This document shows positions 31,991 through 44,476 of a DNA stretch of 64,000 nucleotides, in pieces. The position numbers and the translations under genes were made by a program. The stretch is from Gnetum montanum (lineage: Eukaryota > Streptophyta > Gnetopsida > Gnetales > Gnetaceae): positions 422,421 to 486,420 of the forward strand of contig MNCI01009017.1 in NCBI GenBank assembly GCA_015680685.1. The letters are read 5' to 3'. Within the stretch, counting starts at the first letter, position 1, and the number at the start of each line of letters is the position of its first letter. The notes below the pieces were generated by a model. That model was not told where the DNA came from. It ran no database searches and saw only the letters and a list, made by a program, of their open reading frames with translations.

Positions 31991-34654
31991 CCTATCCTAA
32001 CTAAATTAGATACACAAGTACTCCAACTTGTACTAGGTAGGTTGCAAATCTATCTTTAGATAGGTTTTTATTTGCTATAATAAAGGAATAATTTTATGGT
32101 TTTAAAGTGCATACACCTATCATGAACTTGTATGATAGTATTTTCCTTTTGTTGTTTGCTTTGTAGAGTAGTTTCTTTTGTTTTAACTTATTGTTACAGT
32201 CTTAAGGTCAACCTTACTACCTCATGTTTAGGTTACTTGAGCCCTCCATTTGAAAGCAGAATTACCTCCTTTGAAGGCAAATGATACTTGAGTCATTTAA
32301 GAAAATCTTACATTAGTTGAATAAATTTGCTATAGGTCAACCTATCATTTTTATCCATTTTTAAATTTTTTCATTTTTGACCTTTTTATTTTTTGAATAA
32401 TCACACCAATAGGTTGAGTGAATTATGTCTTATTTCATTTGAAAAATAAAGTTTGTTGTATTTTTGGATAATTTGTTTTCCACCCACAAGTCATCCTCTA
32501 TTGCCTTTCCTATGTTGCACAACCACGTAGCTCTCTTCTAATGCTAGTTAGCTCCTCCTCTATGTCTTTGCATAATGGCATTGAATCCAAAAGAGGTTCT
32601 TAGCATGTTATCGATAGCAAGTATAAAGAAAAAAAGGTAGTTTAGTTATTTCATCAAGATGATTATATGGAAAATGACCTAGGTTTGAATCATGAGTAGT
32701 TTTCTTAAAAAGGAAAGTTGTGAATGTGCAACTAAAGTCATTATTTAATTTCAAAAAATTATTTAACTCAATGAGTTAGGATTCCTTACTTCATCTTCAT
32801 AAGATAGTCTATTCATGTCTAGTTCATCTTTTGTACTACAACCTAGAACAAGTTATTAATTTAAGATTCACAGCCTTTGTGCTTGAAATCATGTTACTAT
32901 TACAACTAAGAAGGTATAAAATCTTTTTAGGGTGCTAGAGTGAGGGTTCTTCAAATTTAATACCACTACCCTTGTCCTAGCTATGTGAATCGATAAAATT
33001 TAGTTAATGTAGCTCTTGTGTAACTCAGACTTCAATTGGTCATACAAGGTAAAGAGTATAGATCTTAAGCCTAAATTTTAGTTTATTACTTATATTTTTA
33101 TGATAAAATATCTACCCAAGAGTGGGCATTATGTTGGAATCCATGTAGTTATTTTGTTAGTCATTTTTTGTATAGCGAGTAAGAGAAGGCTTAATGATCC
33201 ATAGTAAGCAAGCATGGGAATCTTAGCTTGTCATTTATGATTATAGTCACTACTTTCATTACATGTGCTAATGTGTCAATTCTAGATAGTGAAGATGAAG
33301 GATCTAAAGCTCATTCCTATGATGATGTTACTCTTTGGTACATAAATTTGATAGTTTCAAAGGATCATGTGTCATCATCTACTATTAAGAAGGAGAAGAG
33401 AAAGGACACTGAGATACTACATTAGCATAAGATGATTTAGAGAATGAATGCAATGAAAAACATGTCCACCTAGTACATCCATCAATAAAAGAGGATGATG
33501 GAAAAAGATTTCATTGATGACTTTGAGTTTAGTTCTAGGATTAAGATGCCTTCAGATATTAATGAGGATGATGAATATGTTGAAACTATGGCATCTGATT
33601 CTAAGAGTTCTAAGGAGAAAGAGTAGGTTGGTTTGATTACTATTGCAACATCTAACTTTAAGGAAGAGAAGGAGTGTTTAGTCTTTCCTTTGTTTTATGT
33701 TCTCTTAATAAATTTTTAGGATCATCATCATATCTTCTATTTTTGTTGTCTTGTATTATGAATAACCTTATTCTATTAATTTTGGAGTACACTTTAAGTA
33801 TTTTTGGTAGATTATATATATATATATAATTATATTATTTTAACTTAATATATTACTATTATGCTCATCTTAAATTACTTAAATTTTTTGTTTTATTTTA
33901 CTATACTTAGCTTCTATATGATGGTTAACTTTTAGCAAATTCCTTGATATATTTATTTTAGTTTAATATCTTCCATATGTAGGTGCTTGAGTAAGTTAAA
34001 GCTTAAATACATTTTACATACTAGATCATATGCTTTGTAGGATTACTTCAAGCATTCTTTTTGGTATTTAGTTTTAATTTTAGTTTCTACAAGATTTTAT
34101 ATTATGGTTACTTGGTAATAAGTTATAACATTTCAAGCATATATCTTGTTAGATCACTATAAGGTATCTAGTTTATGCTTCATTTGTTAATGGTTGTGTT
34201 AATCATCTCTTAAGCATATTAAATATTATATATGACTCTTAGCTTTCTAGTAATATCTACTATTTTATTTAATTCTATTACCTTACTTTGTATTATTTTT
34301 ATATATCCATTCTTGATTTCTATATACCTCCTTGTTCTATAAGATTTCTTTTGATGCCTTGATAGGCCTCCCATTGTCTAATTTTTGCATATTTGAAATG
34401 AAAAAAATAAGGATAACATGAAGTTACTCATATTATTATGCTCTTAGTAGTATACTATCTTTATGCTCATTTTTATGCTTAATTATTCAACTCAATTTTT
34501 CTCAATTCAGTGTTAGCTCAAGTTGAAGACTTTATGAGGATTTGCTTATATGAGTTATAAGCATAGGGGAAGTCTAAGTTAAGAAGAAGTGTTCATATCT
34601 AATTTTTTTCCTTTAGTTAAAAGGGGTTTTTAACATGTTCAAATAGGAAGAGAT
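31991..34654 (+). other. Region between copia pol and 3' LTR (K)
   Basis: 2.66 kb with no recognisable domain. A short open stretch of 65 codons is at 33228-33422. Weak acidic coding-like sequence occurs at 33440-33700 (EDDGK, DEDDEYVETMAS). A (TA)n run lies at 33822-33838. SIRE-type copia elements carry an env-like gene here; the decay prevents any claim that one was present. Confidence 0.4.
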
Positions 34655-35818
34655 TATTGGTCATTTTAATAATTTGGAATGCCTTCAATCAAGTTGTTCA
34701 TGCTTAACTATTGAGTTTAATATGAGCACTTATTTGGTTAACTGACCCCACAAGAGGTTAGCCTACCTATAGACTCATCAAGCTAGAAAATGGTAAAATT
34801 ATACAAATGTTTAGTTAACTAACCTCTAGTCAGGTTAATCTTATTTCTTGCAAGTAAAACTCCAATCAACTAAAAGTAAGAAGTTATAAGGTTGATTGAT
34901 ATTAGCTTAGGTTTATCATCCTAAAAGTGGAAAAATCTCAAAGGAAAGAAAAATGCACACTTCTTATGTCAACTAACCTTGTGATACTATCCTAAATGTC
35001 CAAGAATTTCAAAGGTAAGAAAAGTAGTAGTTATTAGGTCAACTACCCTATCCTTAGGTTGACCTATCAAGATGACACCACTAAAAAATAATTATTTTGA
35101 AAACTTATGGATATAGCCATTGCATGAACATTCATAAAAAAGAGCAGAAGGATAATAATAGGAAGCATGATATGATAGATCTAAGAGACAAAAATATCAA
35201 GGGCATCTTAGCACTAGTCTTATCTCATGTATCCATTTGTGAAGGGAATTTGTGGATCCATCATCAGATCTTATTTGTACTTCCCATGATTATTCATTTT
35301 ATCTTTGTCTCTTCATGAAACCTATGCTTCATGTGGATGTATGTGATATATTAAGATCTATAACAAACATATATATATATATATTATAAAATTCTTTTTT
35401 CTTGTAAGTGAACAAGTATTCACTCTAAATATTGTAGGAGGAAGACTAACAACTCATAAAATAGCATTGATGGAAGACTATCAATTCACAAACTAGTGTT
35501 GAAGACTTTTCTTGATGTGAAATGGAATAGGAGGAAAGATAAGGTAACTACATATATGTAAGTGGAAGAAGCTCAAGCTAAACAAAGATAAATTTGGTGT
35601 GTTCTTTTCATGATTTTTTCTTTCAATTTCTTGCTAAGTTCATGTGTTGCTTAAATCTCTATTGCATCAATGCTATTGGTTAAGGATTAATCAATCTATG
35701 TAAAATCATTATTCTTATTTGATTAATGAATATTTTAGAACTTAATTTGGATTTATGAATTAATATTTTCGATCACCCTATTCACCCCCCACTTTCTATG
35801 ATGCTTTCTTAATCCACA
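34655..35818 (+). repeat. 3' LTR of copia K
   Basis: It starts TATTGGTCATTTTAATAATT (canonical TGTTGG with G to A) after a purine tract ATAGGAAGAGA and ends TTAATCCACA. It aligns with 9171-10394 in several blocks, including ATCAAGTTGTTCATGC and the stretch around 35400-35560. A short (TA)n run is at 35368-35385. Confidence 0.72.
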
Positions 35819-36047
35819 CTTTCCTATTTGATTTGTTTCAGTATTCTTTGATGTTCTTTTCTATTTGGCTTGAATTTAATCATAATCTTGCATATCTATC
35901 CATCCTTGATTATTCTCTCACTCTAAAATATCAATATGCTTAGAACCAATTCTTGCATTAAAGACCCACATATATAAACTTTACTTTTTAATTTAAATTA
36001 TCTTATATTTCATCTCAAATATTGACAAGGATACATTTTTTGATAAG
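35819..36047 (-). pseudogene. LINE ORF2 endonuclease fragment
   Basis: On the - strand this reads ...MWVFNARIGSKHID, then ENNQGWIDMQDYD. It matches the GDFNARIG motif and following residues of the apurinic-type endonuclease of plant LINEs. It joins 45857 onward on its 5' side (across element B) and 9170 downward on its 3' side (across copia K). Confidence 0.62.
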
Positions 36048-37025
36048 TGATGAGTGGCGAGGTACCCCTACACTCAAGCATACGAAACGAGCATAACACG
36101 TGCGATCCGGTCGAACTCCACACACTAAATGCCTACATGCCCCATGGAACACTTGGGGTTAACCATTCGTTGTCTTCCCAGACTTACTTGTAGTTGTCAC
36201 GGTGTATGGTTAAGTAAGTCCAAGGTATATGATTTTTATAGTATTTTATGTGTTTTTCTCCTATGCTATTGAGTGAAGGGCTGAGAAACTAGCTAACTCT
36301 AACTAAGGACTAAGTCTAAATTAACTAGCGTCAGCATCCATTCCCACTTACCGTACACACCCTAAACTATGCAACTGTGGCTACCAAACGCTAATCATTA
36401 CTAGGATCACCACACATAACGTACATGCTCGAAGTGGTCATACTGAGGCACTTCACTAGCCTAAACGTGATGAGTAGCCAATTCCTTGACTAGCCGTACA
36501 CATCCGTAGATGCTCGTAATCAAGTTGTACTCATCCCACGTTCTAGGAGTTAAGGGTGAGAGAGACTAATCGCGATGAGCAGCTGATTCCTTGATTAGCT
36601 GTAACATTTGTTAATGCTCATAATCAAGTCATACTCATGCCATGCTAATGCAAGTAATAAATAACAGGTAGGAAATAACATGTAATAAACCTATTCCATG
36701 CACTACAAGGTTTATCCACAAAGCTCATCTTTATTGCCGTACACAACTTGCGTTCAGGTACAAAGCTACTTGAATAAAGATCCGTTCACTTGGGGACTTC
36801 TACTACGGGCACATGGAAAATATTCTATCTCTGAAGTGATCAAACTGCTAGAGTTTTTCTACTTTAAGCCTAGGATGGGAAATAAGGGGAGTGCCGCCTC
36901 TTAGTTATAGATTTGACAACGGACTACGATATCGCGTACACGACATCGCAGGAGACGATGCAATATCGCGGTGGCCATGATATCTCGTACGTGATATCTT
37001 AGCTTGTGCATATCGCATCTCATCA
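36048..37025 (-). repeat. 3' LTR of B (978 bp)
   Basis: On the + strand TGATGAGTGGCGAGG to CATCTCATCA. U3 has a shortened GATATC array at 36925-37010. The TATA box is damaged here (CTTAGTTATAG) but intact in the 5' LTR (CTTATTTATAG). A 100-130 bp internal duplication of the CCGATTCCTTGATTAGCCGT block lies at 36464-36650. Confidence 0.93.
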
Positions 37026-37036
37026 TACCCCCATGA
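37026..37036 (-). other. Polypurine tract of B
   Basis: TACCCCCATGA on the + strand, the complement of the family's TCATGGGGGTA, directly inside the 3' LTR. Confidence 0.82.
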
Positions 37037-38640
37037 TTGAATGAAAACTCATCCTCGATTTTCTTACAATAATACCAAGAAGGTATGGAATTATTGAGGG
37101 GAATGGAACTAATGGGATGACATGTGAATGGATCATCATTACAAGACTTGACAAAACTGGTGTTCATGACAACAAGGGTGAACACCTTATTACAATGACA
37201 TCAGGCCTTTGTTGGAAGCTAAGAAAGAGAGAGAAAGAACTGTTGCTACTGCCAACACCAAGATTATGCTTTCGTTGCCCATCAATAAGCACACCATCGA
37301 TCTTGCTCCTTGCATAGCTACTTCAACACTGCTCCATTCCAAGTGTTTGCTCCAGATCCAATCCATTGTTGTATGATTGCCATCTGCACATACAACACAA
37401 TCATATATTAGCAAGGGTAAATGAATCATCATGTAATTAATACCTTGCTTTAGTGTAGGTCCATTGGCTAGGTTGTGTATGGTTGATATGTATCAGGAGA
37501 TATATTACTGATGACTACCGAAGGTGTAGGGGTTAGGAAGAAAATTAAAAATTTTGGGGCTAGGAGAAAATCAAAAAAAAATGGGCTCCATTCCCCCATG
37601 ACTAATTGCGAACCTCCAGTAGCATTAGAATGGAGAAAGAAAAGGAGTAATAAATATAGATAAAAAGGGACAACGGTAATGTTAATAAAGTGGAAGTCAA
37701 GATGGAAATGAACAAAAGAAATTAGATTGCAAAAATGTTAGGGGAAAGAATTTAACTAATGCTCCAAATAGGAATGTCAGTGGATCCTCCCCAAAGTAGG
37801 ATTATGCCCTTAATGCCCTAACAAACTCACATTCAAAGAGTCCGTAGGCTTTGGGAATGTCATTTGGAACAAGAGTTAAAGTCTTAACTGCAAGAATTTA
37901 CCATAAAGAAAACAATGCATCAACCAAAATATATACACTAATGANGGAATCCCAAGAACAAGGTGATGTACAACCCCTTGTGTGTTTCATGATTATGTAA
38001 CTTAGAAAATCTCATTCCAACTCTGGCCTCAAACCAACCACATCCAATGACTTTGCATCAATGCATTCAGCTAAACCATCCACTTGGGTAACAAGAATGC
38101 ATCTCCAAAGAGCCACCACCATTCCAACGAAACAAAGGAAAGAATGGGAAGCGAGAAGGGCCTTAGTTAGAGGGAACACTTTTGGTTCCATAACCAGTGC
38201 TTGTAGCCCAAGTTTATTTGTCTAAGGGGTGTGCTTTGAATTCTCACTTAGTTTTTTGTTGTGTTTTTATGCGTGAGAACCACACCATGCAAAGACTTCT
38301 TATTTTTATTGACTCAGCTTCCAATAATTGGGTAACATCAAAATGAAAAGAAAACTCAAGAAGAAAACATACAAGCATCCAAGAGAATGACTAACACAAA
38401 AGCATCAAGTTCCTTTGAAGTCACACCCTTTTCAATCCTTGAGTCCTTCCTTAGTTTGAGAAATACCTAGTCACCGATTCATTTAAGTTCTTATTAGAAG
38501 GGGACTATACATTTCCAAGCTGAGAGAGACCATAGAACTAGTGGATGGATGGATGAAGTGGTCTCATTGCCTACCATATCAAAAGAACCATACCTTAGTA
38601 TGAACATTGTGACTTAAAGGTAAAAACCAAACATTAGCAA
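37037..38640 (-). other. Spacer of B where ORF3 is missing
   Basis: 1.6 kb. The stretch 37760-37870 (TCCTCCCCAAAG, ATGCCCTT) matches the C spacer at 54880-54990. Nothing in it matches ORF3. A short - strand frame (37190-37432, 80 codons) has a hydrophobic run ILVLAVATVLSLSFL; I do not recognise it and it may be chance. The ORF3 loss joint is probably between 37100 and 37560. Confidence 0.5.
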
Positions 38641-38689
38641 TCAGTAGGAAAACAATTCATACCATCAGTCTTGAACACTTATTGGGTGA

Positions 38690-38870
38690 AAAACTTACAG
38701 GGTGGATCACACACACATACACACACACAAAATGGAAAAAAGTATAATAATGTTGTAAAACAAAAATTAGAAAAGTTGAAGAAATTTGTAAAACAAAAAT
38801 ATGTAAAACAAAAACGTTGTAAAACAAAAACGTTGTAAAACAAAAATTGAAAAAGAACTGAGGGCCCCAT
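38690..38870 (-). repeat. TTTTACAA box after pol (B)
   Basis: Four to five units of GTTTTTGTTTTACAAC on the - strand (38750-38850). It follows the last pol residues DGHLC-stop by a few tens of bases, as in A and D. Confidence 0.7.
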
Positions 38871-38874
38871 ATGG

Positions 38875-40139
38875 TTAGCATAGATGGCCATCTTTCCCAT
38901 GACTGAGTTGTAAGGGAGAGATTAAAAATAATGAGTGAGGTTGCCCATTTTTGAAGGTGTAACTTGCACTGGCTATTGCATATTCATGGAAAGGTTTTGT
39001 TTGTTGTACATTAACCAATAACCTTTTATCCGGGCTGTCAGGCTTATATATCATCATGGCTCTAGAGGGGAAGGTAGTATGAATAATATAAGGTCCTTCC
39101 CACAAGGTTTGAAACTTTGTACGTGCATGGGGTTCCAGTAAAGGACCTTATCTCCTAGTTGGTACCTAAACCTTCGGATCCTTAAGTCATGCTGCTATTT
39201 ACTGTGTGCCTTGTGCAACTCATTTAATGATAGTGCAACTAATCTATTCTAGTCTAACACATTCAAAATTGCTAACTGTTGTTTTTGTGCTAGGTCGAGA
39301 TCCAGGTAAAGTTCACAAGCCATGGACAGTGTACGAAGCTCGTTCTGTATGGGGAGTTTTGGAAGTTTCCCGTACACTAGCTCATAGGGAAAATATCCTA
39401 TAGGGAGCTTCCAAGTGGAACGATACGCCCAAAGAGCGTCGTTCAGTTTCATGCTCCAGTCTCACCTAAATTTGCTAATTTTTTGTGTTAATATTCTTGT
39501 AATCTCCCTGGTAGTAACCTTGGCTTGACCATTAGCTTGGGGGTGGTAAGGTGTGGTCAGTTTATGCTCAACCCCTAAGCATTGCATCAGTTTCCGAAAT
39601 TTTGCACCCATAAAATGTGTTCCATTATTAGAAATGAGTGCACATGGTATACCAAACCTATTAACGATTTGTTGTTGTACAAATCGTGCAGCTGTAGATG
39701 ATGTGCAGTCTGTTCCAGTGGCTGCTTCAGCCCATTTGGTTAAGTAATCAACAGCAATGATTATATATGCTTTTCCGTTGGACATCAGTGTAATTAGTCC
39801 CATAAAATCTATTCCCTAGATATCAAAGGGTTCTAAAGGCTGAATCCATTATTGTAGATCCTCCATTCTAGTAGTCATTCCACCATCATGTTGGCAGCGC
39901 TCACAGGATTGGGCCAAATGATGGGTATCCCGAAATAGTGTTGGCCAATAATATCCTACAAGCAAGACCTTAGTAGCCATTCTTCTCCCAGCATAATGAC
40001 TCCCACAGGGGCCCTCATGAGCATCCTGGAGAACTTTTAATTGATCTTGATTGGGCACACACCATTGAACCAAGCCATCAGGATAGACTTTATAAAGTTT
40101 TCCCTTAATTTCCATGAAGTACTTGGTTTTGTGAAGAAA
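38875..40139 (-). pseudogene. Integrase of B
   Basis: Zinc region at 40070-39870: HEGPCGSHYAGRRM and SCERCQHDGG (H-H-C-C complete). The core (39803-39462) contains IIIAVDYLTKWAEA. The second catalytic Asp is Asn (LISNNGTHF) and the Glu is Lys (NGQAKVTT); both are G-to-A type changes. Then come ALWAYRSTWKLPIGYFPYELVYGK (described by its YFPYELVYGK end) at 39440-39370 and, in a third frame, WEGPYIIHTTFPSRAM (39105-39060). Two frameshifts, few stops. Inactive because of the catalytic losses. Confidence 0.88.
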
Positions 40140-40695
40140 CTATTGTTTCTTCCTAAAGTCCAACCCTTGTGGTATTTTTTGGGAAGTGAGATAAGTAAGA
40201 ATGCTACTATACCAATTTATTTCCATGGGTTGATTATTTACTACACCAGCAAAGAGGGTTTCATAAGGAAAATGGTCAGATACAGCATATTCATCCTCTT
40301 TGTTGTCCCAACGTAACTGAGATAGATGATCAGCGACTACATTCTCGATGCCTTTGCGGTCTACTATTGTTAAGTCAAACTCCTGAAGAATTACCAACCA
40401 ACATATGATACGTGGGCTAACCGTTGGCTTGTTCGTAAGGAACCTAATTGCACTATGATCTGTATGGATGTATACTTTGTAACCCAATACATAGTGCCTA
40501 AATTTATCCAGTGCAAACACTACTGCCATCAATTCCTTTTCTGTAGTCATGTAGTCAAGTTGTGCACCTGTGATACTCTTACTAGCACAGTGGATGTAAT
40601 AAGGTCATTTTTGTTCATCTAATTGTGTCAGTATAGCTCCTAAGGTGTAATTAGATGCATCGGTCATGATATGGAATGACCTGGACCAGTTAGGG
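40140..40695 (-). pseudogene. RNase H of B
   Basis: Degrades the RNA strand of the hybrid. MTDASN-like start near 40670, TTEKELMAVVFALDKFRHYV (catalytic Glu, about 40545), YIHTDHSAIRFL (Asp), IICWLVILQEFDLTIVDRKG and NVVADHLSQL. The open part 40140-40550 is 136 residues. The frame differs by one from the upstream RT part. Confidence 0.88.
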
Positions 40696-40699
40696 GTTG

Positions 40700-41962
40700 T
40701 AGAATGGGGGTTTCCACAAGCCTCTGTTTGAGGGTTTGGAATGCTCATTCACATTCCCTGGTCCATTCAAATGGTGCATCTTTTTTCGGTAATTCCACCA
40801 ATGGTTTGGCAACTTTGGAGAAGTTTGCGATAAACCTCCTATAGTATCCAGTGTGTCCAAGGAATGACCTAATGTCTTTAACGGTCTTTGGTTGTTGGGT
40901 AATTCCTTGGATGACTTTAATTTTTTCTGGATCCACCTCAATTTCTGATTGTGAAATTTTGTGCCCTAGTACGACGCCCTCTTGAACCATCAAATGGCTC
41001 TTTTGCCAGTTGAGCTTGAGGTTGGTTTCAACACATCATTTCAGTACTTGCTCTAACCGGTTGAGGGCTTGATCAAAGCTTATCCCATAAGTGGAGAAGT
41101 CGTCCATGAAGACTTCTACTCCGTTACCTATTTTCTATTGAAAGATTCTTAGAACTAATTGTTGGAACGTGGCAGGTGCATTGCACAAGCCAAAAGGCAT
41201 TTTTTTGTATGCAAACGTTCCCCAAGGACTGGTGAACATTGTTTTGGCTTGGTCTTTTGGTGCAATTCGTATTTGGTTGTACCCACTATATCCATCCAGA
41301 AAACTGTAATAGCGATGCCCTGCTATAGTGTCTAAGACTTGGTCAACAAATGGCAATGGGAAGTGATCTTTGAATGTTTCCATATTTAATAGCCTAAAAT
41401 ATATACATACCCTCCATTTACCTTCTTTTTTCGGTACAATGACAAGAGGACTAACCCATTCGCTATTAGTGATAGGGTAAATGAACCTAGCCTTGAGAAG
41501 CTACTCTAGCTCCTCTTTCACTATTTGTTTTAACTTTGGGTTCAATCACCTTTGGGGTTGCTTGTGAGGCTTCATAGAGAGGTCTATGTAAATCCTATGT
41601 TGGCATATCCTAGGATCTATTCTGGTTAATTCAGGGTATGACCAAGAAAAGGATGTTGACCACTTGTTTATCACCTTTAGCAAACTTTTTTTTTGCTTAG
41701 GTGCAAGCTTTGCATTGATGATCACCAGTTTTCTGTTTTTAAGGGTAACGTATTCCAAACCGGTGGGCAATGGTTTTAAATCTAGGGGCTCTTGTTTAAA
41801 CTCCTCAGGAATCTCCAACTTTCCCCAATTAATGTTTTCAGAGTTAAGGGCTAGAAGTTGGCAACGGACTTGCTCTAATACATCTGTGCTTTTAATGTAA
41901 GCACTAGTTATTCCCTCAACTAGTTTCATGCAAGTTGTCGAGTTGCTCTCTTTATCAGCCAT
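40700..41962 (-). pseudogene. Reverse transcriptase of B
   Basis: Same frame as gag and protease. N-terminal linker (41962-41546: WGKLEIPEEFKQEP, SWSYPEL), then WVSPL / KKEGKW-type block, HFPLPFVDQVLDTIAGH, FLDGYSGYNQI, MPFGLCNAPATFQ (41383-41135), a stop, VFMDDFS with both catalytic Asp (about 41110-41095), and EGVVLGHKISQSEIEVD plus FLGHTGYYRRFI (40993-40745). This block order is typical of Athila RT. About five in-frame stops. Confidence 0.92.
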
Positions 41963-41980
41963 CAGCCACTGGGTGTTTTC

Positions 41981-42886
41981 TTATTGTGTGGCTATCGCAT
42001 ATAGGCACTTTTGTATGTCAATATCCTGTGCACACCGATTGCATGTAGGAAATGTTAAACTTCGCATCACCCATGATTTCTGCACGCAATGACACCCCGT
42101 GTCACTATATGCGATGCATGGAACTCTTTTCCTTTCAATTTTCCCAAAAGTATTTGTCTTAGATATTTCTAGGGAAAGGTTGTGGATTCCTAGGCATGCG
42201 TCAATTGTATTCAACCATGCCCTTCCCATTATAATTGGGAAATCCCCTTTGTCATTGTTTATTTGGATCACTAAGAAATCAGCTGGATATGACCATCCAC
42301 TGATAGTGGTAATAATTTCCTTAACCTGTTCCAAAGGAATAGTGGTGGATTGGTCAACTAGCTCTAGGAAAACATTGCTCTTCTTGAGTGGAGGTAGGTT
42401 CCAGGTTTTATACAGTTCTTTTGAGATTAAGTTGACCCCAGAACCTGAGTCAAGGAGAGCCTTATAGGGTTCATTCCTAGCAACTTGGAAGTAAACTAGG
42501 GGAACTCCTAGATTCGATAATTTTTTTGGAAGGTGGATGACCTTGATCCAGTTGATTATTGTATGTGTTAACATAATTGTATGCATTGGGCATGATTTCT
42601 CCATTGAAGGGTTTCCTGAAACCTTATTTGGTATGGGGGTGTTAAGATGTTCAACCGCTTGTGAAGGTGAAGGTGTGGTTGGATTGTTGGTCCTAAGGAA
42701 GGGTCTTTTTGGTGTATGATTGTTAGAACCAACTGATATTGGAGGATTGGGAGCCCTCGCAGTGTTGGATTGTTGCGGTTGAGTGGGAATTACTCTAGGC
42801 TTTGTTGGAGCGGTTGGCAGTGGGGCTACTAGCGTAAGAGATGCAGATGGATTTCGAGGATAGTGTGGGTATGGAGCGTTTCCCAA
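41981..42886 (-). pseudogene. Gag C-terminus and protease of B
   Basis: Open for 301 residues. A Pro/Asn-rich N-terminal half (PTKPRVIPTQPQQS) is followed by the LTHTIINWIKVIHLP block and the aspartic protease: active site ALLDSGSGVNLIS intact, NLPPLKKSNVFLELVDQ, ITTISGWSYPADFLV, IIMGRAWLNTIDA, and a Cys/His-containing end (CHCVQ, CNRCAQDIDIQKC). The best preserved protease of the window. Confidence 0.9.
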
Positions 42887-43109
42887 AGGAGAAGGAGTCC
42901 TAAAATACTCCTAAACTTGGTAGTAACATGGAGGGTTTATGTGACCCATAGAGTCACCTGGGGAAATCAGTTGTTTCCCATAATAACCATAAGGATTAGG
43001 CTGCTGGTAAGGGTACTGTTGTGTTGGCAGTGGCATCCCCCAAGACTGTGGGTATTACCACTGCTGATGCTGTCTGATGGGCTGTGGTGGAGTTCCACTT
43101 GGATAATAC

Positions 43110-44476
43110 GTTAGTGGTTGGTGGAACTACCTTGGGTTACCTTGTGGATAAGGTAACCTTCGGGGTGTTTGCCATTGGTTGAGTCTTGGATTAAGCGCAT
43201 ACACCCCAAACTCTTGTAGATGTGAAATAATTCAACAACATCCCTTAGGATGGTAATAGTGGTAGATCTCACATCCAATGTCATCGTCTGAATCCAAATC
43301 CACAACCACATCAGAGTTAGTGATTTTTCCCTTACCCTTGTTATGTGTAGGGCCTAAATCTCTCCACTTTTTCTTACCTTTGTCACTACTTTGTTCGACC
43401 TTAGACTCTTCTACAATTTTTAAGATAATTCCAATTTTAGAGTCTAAGGAACTCCATACGTCATCTACCTTAGCCGCTATTTCTGTTGTTAATTTTTGGA
43501 TCGGCAAGGTTTTCCAGTTCACCAACTCTTCGATTGGTGACTCATCCTCTTCATCGAAAAATTTCACTCCCTTCTTTTGAAGGGAGGGATCACGGTTGTA
43601 CTCTTCTGCACTTTTCCTTTTGCGTAGCTCATCTTCTTCTTTTGCTACTTATTCCAACAAGCTATGTACTTCATGGGCTCTGATTTGTGAGAGTCTCCCT
43701 TGGGCTTAAGTTCCAACGGTTCTTCTAGTTTCAGGCCTTAGCCCATCCACAATGTGGCAAAGTTGATCTCGGTGAGCGTACCCATGGCCCGGGCAACGAT
43801 GTAACAATGTGTAGTAGCGGGCCATGGAAGCATCCAAGGGTTCATATGTACCTTGTTTCCAGCCTTGGATCTGCTTACGCAAATTGGACACTCTGGAGTA
43901 TGTTTGATACTTTTGGTTGAACAGTTCTAGCATCGTAGTCCACCTCTTGATGGTTTCCGGTTCTAAGGACCGGTACCAGCTCTCTACTTCCTTCGTGAGT
44001 GCCCTTGGGAACAACTTAAGTTTTTTCCACTCATTTTCTATATTCTGCAAGGCACAGGCATCATGGAATGCCTATAAATGATTTTGCAGATCAGCATTGT
44101 ATCCCCCTTCAAATTGTGGGATATTGTTCATGTCTAATCATTTGATCTGACTATCTTTTAAATGCCTTGTGGGAATCCTAATTGCCTCCATTATGTCAAG
44201 CATACTTTGGGTTGCAAGTAGGGGCTTGTCATGATCGTCTCTTTCATGATGCCTATGATGTCTACGTTGTTCCCTACTCTCCCTACGTCCTTGCCCTTAT
44301 CCTCTCTTTCGACTTTCCCGTCGAGGTCTCTCATTTTTCTTACTTTTATCCTCAGCTTTATGTTCATGATGGCTGCGCCCAGATGTGGAAGGAGAGGATG
44401 AGTGATGGGATGAAGGAGAAGAAGAAGAGAAACCATTGCCATGATGATGTTTCTTACCTTCTCTTCAGCTGCTACG
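43110..44476 (-). pseudogene. Gag of B
   Basis: The N-terminus is lost in the gap. A Ser/His/Arg-rich linker (44470-44200) is followed by the gag domain 44050-43706 (NEWKKLKLFPRALTKEVE, SWYRSLEPETIKRW, YEPLDASMARYYTLLHRCPGHG, IVDGLRPETRR), an acidic part 43567-43300 and the Cys motif CEIYHYYHPKGCC (about 43270). Gag and pol are in one frame, so no programmed frameshift is needed. Three to four stops. Confidence 0.9.

Larger units (their letters stand above)
9171..35818 (+). mobile_element. Ty1/copia element K, split by insertions
   Basis: Two related LTRs (about 9171-10394 and 34655-35818) flank a tRNA-iMet-type primer site, gag, protease, integrase and RT/RNase H in copia order. Removing element A with one duplicate and the 2.6-kb insert leaves about 9.9 kb. 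The LTRs of about 1.2 kb and the 2.6 kb of sequence between pol and the 3' LTR suggest a SIRE/Maximus-type copia; that lineage call is inference. The outer termini are decayed and I could not find a convincing target duplication. Confidence 0.75.

Noticed and set aside
33822-33838. (TA)n run as a regulatory element
   Set aside because: Simple microsatellite in AT-rich DNA; a similar run at 35368-35385.
9166-35823. Target duplication for copia K
   Set aside because: CTTTC follows the 3' LTR but does not occur before the 5' LTR; the 5' border is too decayed.
42099-42467. 122-codon + strand frame inside B
   Set aside because: Antisense of the conserved protease; composition follows from the coding strand.
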